From Smittia aterrima (taxonomy: Eukaryota > Arthropoda > Insecta > Diptera > Chironomidae): a stretch of DNA of 64,000 nt. How positions within the stretch are numbered: the stretch's first letter is position 1; every line of letters starts with the position of its first letter. The DNA lies in NCBI GenBank assembly GCA_033063855.1, contig CP093829.1, positions 3,358,243 to 3,422,242 of the forward strand, read 5' to 3'. Shown here one piece after another: positions 56,046 to 64,000 of the stretch. The notes under the pieces are model-generated. The model was not told the DNA's origin. It searched no databases and saw only the letters and a list, made by a program, of their open reading frames with translations. The position numbers and the translations under genes are program-made.

Positions 56046-56547
56046 TGTAGAAGAAGAATTATCTTCGCATTCTAAACGAAACTCTTGTTTTTTGATTGCC
56101 ATATTAGTTTTGATAAAAGATAACTGGCTGCCAAAATTTATGTAAATATTAAATAAATTCTTTTAGTTAAGCGTTCGGGCAATCAATATTCAGCAACGTA
56201 ACAGCATTAAAGTAGATTTAAAATAGTTTTATGAGCCACAGGAATAGAAATTGGAATATTTCCGATGAAAAAACAGCAAAATAGACGAAAAGCTTTTTTA
56301 TGCAGAGCTTTTGAACAATTTAAGACAAGAATCATTGGCTGAATACTTTGTAGAATAATTATCAACTCAAGCTGCATAGAAAGTTGCTCGTCAGTAGATC
56401 CTTAAGTATTTTTTTAAAACAATACAAAATAAATTATAGTTTTGATGACGAAAAAAAATTTATTCGCTGTTTAAATGGTTTCTCGCTTAAACAGTTGATT
56501 GAAATGAGTTTTAAGTGCGCAAAGTCGATAAGAAATTATCGCTTTTT
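56046..56547. other. Convergent 3' flanks of tkv and the SAM-domain gene
   Basis: Holds TGTAAATA (56141-56148) and AATAAA (about 56152) for tkv. The remaining 350 bp should contain the 3' UTR of the minus-strand neighbour. No other feature. Confidence 0.4.
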
Positions 56548-57723
56548 TCACTTGTTTCTACCCAGACGATTAAAGACGCTGCTGTTCTTCGTGTCTGGTT
56601 GCTTTCGATGCATGATATCTAAACGACTATGCACTGGAGCAGACGACTCTACCATCAACATGTCGGACTTCATTTTACTGAATTTTGAAGCGAAATGTGT
56701 TGTAGGTTTCGGTGATTTCATTTTCGTTGGTTTCTGAATGCTGAGCAGCGATGGCGACACTGGTTCAAGTCGTGACTTGACGCTAGGTTGTGTCACTGTC
56801 TTTCGTGCTGCAATTTTCTTCGGACGATCATCGTACACTCGCACTTCGACTTTAGGAGAGAACTTTACTTGCTTGTTAAGTATTTCATCCGAATCCATTT
56901 TGTCGTCAGAATTTTCAGAATCTTCATCAATGTCATGAACTATTCGTGACGAGACTGGCTTGCGAATAACAACCGAAGTTTTCTCTAATTTTCCCAGTCT
57001 GTTAAAGATTGATGAGGAAGAGGCTTTTGAGATTTTTACTTTTGGTTCGTTTGATGTGCTATCCGCCATTTCAACATCTTTCGAGTTCAAGCGATCAAAA
57101 ATAGATTTCTTGTCCATTTTGTCGCTTTGCATTGCTGAACGTTTCGCAAGGATTTCACGAGTTTTCTGCGTTGAGCCTTTAGGCATAGAAACTTTGTACT
57201 TTCCCTCGTGTTCTGGAAGCACTCGACGTGCAAAGACTAAAATAGATTTTCATTATTTTTATGATCTTTAATCATAAATCACGATTTGACTCACCTGTGG
57301 AGGTAACTTTGGGAATCGCAACTTTTTTCTCGATGGGCCTCGCGGATTCATTTTCTGCTATTATCTTATCTCGGACAGACTGATCAGTGACTGTCTTTGA
57401 ATGTCTAAGAATCGAAATGATGTCTCCCATCGCCACGATTCCCATCTGCAAATTTAAGGAAAAGAAATTTGATCACTCGATTGAATTTACTTTTCGCTTT
57501 TAGCCAGCACTAACCTCTCGGAGGTATTCTTTGTTTAGTTCCATCAGCATGTCCATTGCGATTCTATTCTTCACAAAGATATCAGCATAGCTCAAGTTGT
57601 TTGGCGATGGAATACCAGCATTTGTGAAAAATTTCATCCCTAAAAGTAAAACGAAGCTTTCAAGTTTCTGGAGCTGTTCGTGGATTTCTTTTAATTAAAC
57701 TTACAAATGCTGTGTCCCGTCAT
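56548..57723 (-). CDS. C19orf47-like protein with N-terminal SAM domain
   Basis: Four exons in phase: 57723-57705, 57639-57515, 57445-57295 and 57236-56548, giving 327 aa. The SAM domain occupies about residues 7-70 (WMKFFTNAGIPSP, YADIFVKNRI, MELNKEYLREMGIV, GDIISILRHSK). This matches the SAM domain of vertebrate C19orf47 (..GDIIAILKHAK). The EHEGKYKVSMPKGSTQKTRE motif and three S-[IV]-F-[DN]-RL motifs spread through the disordered C-terminus are also family traits; the last is SSVFNRLGRNK. The function of this nuclear-type family is not established. The rest is basic and Ser/Lys-rich. Confidence 0.85.
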
Positions 57724-59149
57724 CTTTCTAAGTTCTACAGTTTTCTTTAAATCTATTAAAATGCTTAAGAATCACGATTAATTCAATTTTACTTCATGAA
57801 TTATTTTTATAAATAAATCCGGCCGAAAAGATTACTTGGACGCCCTGCGGATTTTTCGGATTATTCTCCGCAAAATAAATATTTCGATCACAAATGAAAA
57901 TTGTTTTTAAAGACTCCTCTCACATTTCAGGAAAATCTTTTCAAGTTCTTCGTGATATTTAATTATTTTCCTTCAAATTCTTTTAAAAAATCTTCATGAA
58001 CAAGCATCACATGCAAAGTAGGAAAAGCCTCAAATTATGATCGCTCTCGAACTGCTGTTTCTAATTTTCGGCCAGTGTGACACGATCGGATCGAATGATC
58101 GAGTAATTTCTTCTGATAACATTGCAACGCTGGTTTTAAAAATAAAAAAATGATCAAAACATTTAATAAAGTTTAATAAGACAAAGTTGTACAAAATATA
58201 ATTCGAAATAATAAAATAACTATCCAAGTTTGAAGTCTCGTTAGATAAAAAATTAACGGAAAAGTGCTAATAACAGAAACACGAAAAATTAATACAAAGT
58301 AAGATAATCACTCGTCACTCTAATTAACGTGGAAAATAAATTAATAAATTACAATTGGGGGATGTAAATAACTGATATTGTCGTGACTTATGCGTCATCA
58401 AGAAATGCACTTTCCCATTTTGAGAAGTGAGGGAAGAATTAATTAAGAGTTGTGTCGAGAGTGTAGTTTAAATTCCACTACCACTGGGACAACAATCTAG
58501 TCAATTGTCATATCAGTTCTGTGCGTTTTTAATCACCTCATTGGAGTGCCTATCAATACATTAGGTTTGTGAAAACAGGTATAAAAGTGTTTTTAATGTG
58601 TGGTCGTCATTTAGCTCGGTTGTTGCTACTTGCTCGTGTATTTCTCTCTTCGATTTAATAATATAAATTTAATGATTCAGCAAAATTTTGGCTATTGTTT
58701 GGTGCTATTAGGTTCTAGAGAAACAAAGCCCTGAGGAGAACTTCAATTATTTTAAGAAGAGATCAAGTGCTGGGGTCTGAATTTGGAAAAACAAAAAGAC
58801 TTTTTTCGTCTCTAAGTGTTGGTTGATGTCTGAAAGTTTCGAACGTAATACAAGTAATAAAAAGTTTTACACTTGCTATTATCGCTTTTACCCTCTTTGC
58901 TGCATACAGTCTCACAGATCACCATACAGAGCTAAAAGTATAACAAAAACGGAACAGCATACAAAGCTCTAGCTGGAGTTTCAGTCTTAACTTGTCTTCT
59001 CAAGAGAGCATACACGAAAATAGCTTTGCTGATCGAACAAAAACAGAGTGTGCAAAAATAATTGCAGAGTAAACATTTCTTCCAATTGTGATTAAATTAG
59101 TTCGGAAACCGAATTGTGCCTGTAACTAACTTGCTGAGAAATCAAAACG
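57724..59149. other. Divergent upstream region of the SAM-domain gene and CAH1
   Basis: About 1.4 kb. No coding sequence recognised. The last 150-200 bp probably form the CAH1 5' UTR. An initiator-like tttcagtc lies at about 58979. Confidence 0.4.
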
Positions 59150-62100
59150 ATGAGCGCAGATTGGGGATATTCGACTGAAAACGGTAAGTAAACTAATTTA
59201 AGCTCCGCAGATGTTGTTGTTGTTGTGATGCAATAGAAAGCATCGCAAGAGGACCGTCCGAACCGTTTTCATCATCGCAACCTTCACTTGGCTATTTGCA
59301 ATAGTATTTAATTAAAAAATTCATTTACCTCGCGAGACAGAAAAGAAACAAAAGTTTGCCATTCTAAGCAGCGGTCATCCTTCGCTTCCGGCATTTCTTT
59401 CCACAATTGACGAGAATACTTTACTTCCGAAGGTAAAGATAATTTCCGCAAACTTGCGTGAGTAATTAAATTGAATTGTTTGGGAGGGAAAAAAACGTTC
59501 AACTTTGTTATCAAATTTAAATTTGTATCAAGTTTCTTAGGAAATCCCTGTCTGTCTCGTAAACCCCGAACGATTTAAAAATAAAATTCCTTTTCGATGA
59601 CTCACTCGCAGTGCAAGACGCCTAAACGAGTTAGTGGAAAGATACACGGAAAAAAGAATAAATAACTGTCTGCTCGAAGATCAAGAGCGAAATAATGCAA
59701 ATCCCGTCTATGTAAGGTCATTTCCGTTTTGTTTTGCACGAACTTGATCAATTCGCACTGCCATCATATTTCCTTAGCAAATTACTTTCTATTCTGCATA
59801 TTTTTCCATTTTGTCAAAACAAAGTGGGAAGTTTGTTATTTATCTTCGATAAGAGAAGCTCTCGTGCTCGGCTCGCCGTAAATATTGCGCAAGGAGAACA
59901 ATCGAATTGCAAATTTAAGCGAAATCCAATATTTGAGGTGAAATTAATTGGATTTTTTTTTGTGCAAGTAGTCTCGTGATCATTTTGCGTCATTTAAAAA
60001 GACTATCCGTTCAGCATCATTACTTGTCGTTCCCGTTGACTTTACGATTCAACAACAAGCAATTTAGATTATTTTGTAGAAATAATATTAAGTAAGCTGA
60101 CAATGAATTGAGTCACATGACGAGAAGTGTAATAACGCTTTTTGTTTTCTCTTCAACCCGCAAAAGCTTCTTGCATACTTTTGTAAGTATGACATTTGAT
60201 CTGGCGCGATAAAAAGTTAGGAAACACAACTTGAAGTGTTTACAAGAAATAGTAGAACGTTTTGGAGATTACGTTCGAATCACGTTTTGTTAGATAGCGA
60301 GACTACGAACAGCGAAAAAATGAAAGTAACAACTAACCGAGAGGAAATTGAAGCAATTGCGTTTCAATTCAATTTATCAACTCTCTCAACAATGTTCTAG
60401 AGTTGACTAACATTCCCCACGTAATTGGCGTAGTACATGAACTTGAAAATAGACAAGTAAAGAAGTTTATGATGTTGCTAACTTCTTGTTCAAACAGGCT
60501 CCAGCCAGTCAACAGTTTCTTGACTCAAGTGAACGCTCATTAGGGTGAAATTTTCACTTCGCTGATCTCTAAAGCCTGAGTCATTTAGTCGCTGTTTCTA
60601 CGATGATTAATCTACTCGGAAAGTCAGTCGCTTAATTATTTTATCATCTCAAACAACTTGCAAACTTGAAGACCGGCAATAAAATTCGCAAACCGAAAAT
60701 AAGACGTCAGAAGATTTATTTTTTAAACAATGTCAACAAAATTGTTAATTAAACATTTGCCGTTTGAGTTAGTTTACTAAAACCACTTAAATTGATATCA
60801 TCGGTAGTGTCTTTGATAGTTTCAAACCGCAATTCATCAAAGCGTGTCTCATTCAATTGAGATTACTAGGCTCAGTTTAATTTATGAGCTCGAAATATTT
60901 CACAAGTCGTTAATCAAAGATCAAAATATTGACTTTTATATTTTATCCAAAAAGCGTGATGACAAAGATTCTAACGCCTCAAGTCAAACACAAAGCCGCA
61001 GAGCTTTGCTTTCCCGGAAAATAAATAAAGTTTACCTTGGCACGAGCGAACGTTCTCGCACTGAATTTGAAAGTTCCAGTTGATTTATTTTGACTAAAGC
61101 TTTAAGTTTTTGTCGATACAAAAAAAAACAGTTCCACTCGTTGAAATCTTTGCTACCGAGAAATTAGCAGAAAGAAAAACAAAAACGCGGATCACATCCT
61201 TTTGACTTTGAAATAGAATCGACCGCGACTTGTGATTTTTAGCAAACTTAGCGATTTTTTTAATGATGAACTGAAATAAATCTTCAATCCCTGATGAAAC
61301 TTTTTTCGCATTCTGCTTTCATCTCTTCGCACACAGCTTGTTTATTTATCGCTGTCCGCTCGTTCATATTGTTTTTGACACCGCTGGAGTGTGACGTCAG
61401 AGTCACGAGACTGAAATTATTGGCGAAATAACGCGAATCGTTAATAAAATAAAGTTCGCTGCGATGTTCGTAAACGCAAATTTGTTTAATTCGAAGTTTT
61501 TTTTTATCGTGTCGAACTAAAAGGCTCAACAATTCACAGATAATTGATTATTTTACTAGTTGAACAGCTTCAACACAATCGCACATCAATTTGAGTTACC
61601 TCTCTCTCTCCTCTTTGTCGATTATTTAGGAAACGATGTTGAGCAATTTTATTGAAGTAAAAAAATTGTTTTTGTGTGACTTTTTCTCCTGTGGAAGTTT
61701 GAACTTTTTTCTCATTGATCAATTACATCGTAAATGCCAATACTAACCAACCGAGTCTCATGAATATTCTCGAACTTTCTTCGACGAAAAATATCTTTGG
61801 CGACTTCTTTGTTGATCGTTAAAAACCTCGAGTTGTTGTTTATGAAACTGAATAAATTTTTTCGATCTCAAAAACTCAAATATGACAGGAAATCAACATC
61901 GATCGTTTGTTTTTAATTTGATTTTAACGCTTTGTTGTTTAGGTTGATTAGTTAAACCTTTGCGACATTGAAAACAATTTTTGTAAGGCTGTTAATTGAG
62001 AGTTTTTAGAATCGATTTTAAGAACTTCAAGTCATCAATTACCAAAGATTTCTTTCATATCAATTAAGCACGCGATCTATTTTGCGACTTCTCAATTAGC

Positions 62101-63603
62101 GCCGATGAAGTTATAAATTGTAGGTCGAGTCCATAGCTATAAAATCTCCCGTCTCAATTGGCTTAATCGACGTGACAAATTCAAATGGCCAAACAATTTT
62201 ATTGAAGCGAAGGGAAGTTGGCATTTGAAGTAATGGAGTAATTGACTCGAAAAAAAGTGCATGACACTTTTTATCTCGATGCTTTCTTCGTCACGTTGAA
62301 TTCAAATTTGATTTTTCGTGGCTTTTATCTAATCTCGTCAGATAAATTGAGCAGATTTGTCAACAGAACTTTTTGCTTATTGAGATTTTTTAACAAGGAA
62401 ATTAGACGAACCGCAAACGTTCGTTATTGGCCTTGTCGATATTGAAAGTACGTGGTAGCTCTCGACATAATTGATCGGTCATAAATCCATAAAAAAAGCT
62501 TATAAAGATGAATATTTTTCTGCTGATAGTTAATTCAGCTGATAAATCACAAATCAAATGTCTCAGATTGAACGAGTTTAATTAACCCTTCAATTACTAA
62601 TCTTATCATTGCAGGCCCAGAGAAGTGGCACGAGAAGTTTCCACTCGCAAATGGAGTACGCCAATCACCTGTGAACATCATCACGTCTAAAACGCAAACC
62701 AGCAAAGATTTGCAAGTTAATCCTTTGCGATGGACCTACGTCCCAGACAACACGAAATGTCTCGTCAACCCAGGATATTGCTGGAGAGTTGATGTCAACG
62801 GAAAGGGATCCGAACTTACTGGCGGGCCATTGAACAATGACATTTACTTGGTTGAACAATTTCATTGTCACTGGGGCTGCTCTGACGGGCGCGGATCAGA
62901 ACACACTGTTGACGGTCAAGCGTTCTCTGGCGAACTTCACATTGTTCACTGGAATTCATCGAAATACAAGTCTTTCCATGAAGCTGCTGGTCATCCTGAT
63001 GGATTAGCTGTGCTAGGAGTCTTCCTCAAGGTTTGTAGTCTCTCAGTTAAAGTTTTCTAAATCCTTTCTAACTTTCAATTTCTCTCTCAGGTCGGAAAGC
63101 AACACGAAGAGTTGGATCAAATTGCCAGATTAATGCCATTCATCACACACAAGGGAGATCGCGTAAGTTTAAAATAAATAAAACACTTTTTATCAGTTAA
63201 TGACATCAAATATTTTCCAGGTCACTATCAAGACTTTGGATCCAGCAAAGTTGTTGCCTGAAAACAGAGCCTACTGGACATACGAAGGCTCACTGACAAG
63301 TGAGTTTCCTTTTTCTAATTATTTCCAATTGATCTTCAATTGATTTTCAATTTAGCTCCCCCATTCAATGAGTCTGTTCAATGGATTTTGTTCAAAGAAC
63401 CAATGGAAGTCTCTTCTGAGCAGCTCAACTTGTTCCGTGAACTTCGAATTTATGATGTAAACGATGAGTGCCCGTGCGATGAACAAAACTGGCTGGTCTA
63501 CAATGAACTCGAAGAGCCTGGAGAACAAGGAAAAATTGTCAACAACTTCCGTCCGCCATTAGACATTGGCAGCCGTGAACTTCGTGAAGTTGGAGGTCAC
63601 TAA
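59150..63603 (+). CDS. CAH1: Cytosolic alpha-carbonic anhydrase
   Basis: Zinc enzyme interconverting CO2 and bicarbonate. Five exons in phase: 59150-59183, 62615-63030, 63091-63162, 63221-63299 and 63356-63603, giving 282 aa. Zn ligands are in FHCHWG (two His) and ELHIVHW (third His). LVNPGYCWRVDVNG, EHTVDG and the LTTPP loop (Thr of the active site) are present. No signal peptide, so it is cytosolic, as in Drosophila CAH1 (270 aa). Compared with that protein there is an extra segment of about 13 residues after CPCDE (within WLVYNELEEPGEQ) before GKIVNNFRPP. The first intron is 3.4 kb, unlike the rest (about 56-60 nt). Polyadenylation signal gaaataaagc at about 63961. Confidence 0.95.
59184..62614 (+). 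other. CAH1 intron 1
   Basis: A 3.4-kb intron with no convincing nested gene; ORFs at 59734, 60844 and 62242 lack features. Its size next to introns of under 60 nt suggests regulatory content, but I cannot point to a motif. Confidence 0.5.
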
Positions 63604-64000
63604 GGCATTTCGTGCAATATTTATTATCATTTCGTCAATGGCTTTATATTCCTACTTCTTTTTTGTTTTTTATTAACTCAAATGATATTGTAATCGCGAA
63701 TTATATGTCAGAGAGAGCTTAGAGTTTAAAATAACGCCTTAGATAACAAGTCTTTTACTTAGTCCACCAATGTCACAAAGTTCTTAGAAATTATAATTTA
63801 CATTTGATTAATGGAGTGTTGAATAAGATTTATGATAAATCATTAATCGGAGCTTGGCTTGGGATATGTTTAGTGATTGAGCTTTGGTAGCTGTGGCTGT
63901 AGTTATAGTCGTACTGAGAGGGAGAGAACAGCCTCAGAGATGCTTTTAGAAAATTGATGTGAAATAAAGCATAAGACCGCATGATTCTGTTAACTAAAAG
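63604..64000 (+). other. CAH1 3' UTR
   Basis: About 400 bp of non-coding sequence ending with AATAAA near 63962, the likely cleavage signal. Confidence 0.5.

Noticed and set aside
1..64000. tRNA, rRNA or microRNA genes
   Set aside because: I scanned by eye for A/B-box pairs and for a few well-known insect microRNAs and saw none I could defend; a covariance-model search would be decisive.

Overview
The window is nuclear DNA of an insect, most likely a nematoceran fly such as a non-biting midge (Chironomidae). The genes are clear orthologues of Drosophila and mosquito genes, introns are mostly 50-80 nt with GT..AG ends, intergenic DNA is AT-rich, and divergent insect chemoreceptors are present. 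The order is inferred from gene content and compactness only; no single marker proves it.

Layout. 1-8.8 kb: serotonin transporter SerT (+) and a dystrophin-superfamily gene resembling discontinuous actin hexagon, dah (+). 8.9-20.3 kb is an accessory region. It holds three copies of a dispersed repeat, two small related minus-strand genes (one starting with a divergent DM/doublesex-like zinc module), an odorant receptor (+), an ionotropic receptor (-), Ty3/gypsy debris and a His/Pro/Gly-repeat gene (+). 20.8-25.5 kb: HDAC6 (-), with a second repeat-protein gene nested in an intron on the opposite strand. 25.8-29.9 kb: two tandem LDLRAP1/ARH-like PTB adaptor genes (-), nearly identical in the central exon. 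30-35 kb has little coding sequence and is probably upstream of brat. 35.3-40.5 kb: brain tumor (brat, +) with a long 3' flank. 41-44.5 kb: two small uncharacterised minus-strand genes.

44.8-48.1 kb: a housekeeping cluster of Vti1a (-), Tom20 (+) and RpL34 (+). 48.1-53.4 kb is non-coding and upstream of the type I BMP receptor thickveins (tkv, 53.4-56.0 kb, +). 56.5-57.7 kb: a C19orf47-like SAM-domain gene (-). 59.1-63.6 kb: carbonic anhydrase CAH1 (+) with a 3.4-kb first intron.

Most genes are unrelated neighbours, as is usual in eukaryotes. Local relationships are visible in four places: the CxxC pair at 9.6-10.9 kb, the MSNWGR repeat-protein pair at 19.9 and 22.8 kb with matching promoters, the ARH-like tandem pair, and the repeat family around the chemoreceptors. 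Exon boundaries were worked out by eye from open frames, splice consensus and phase. They are models, not transcript evidence.
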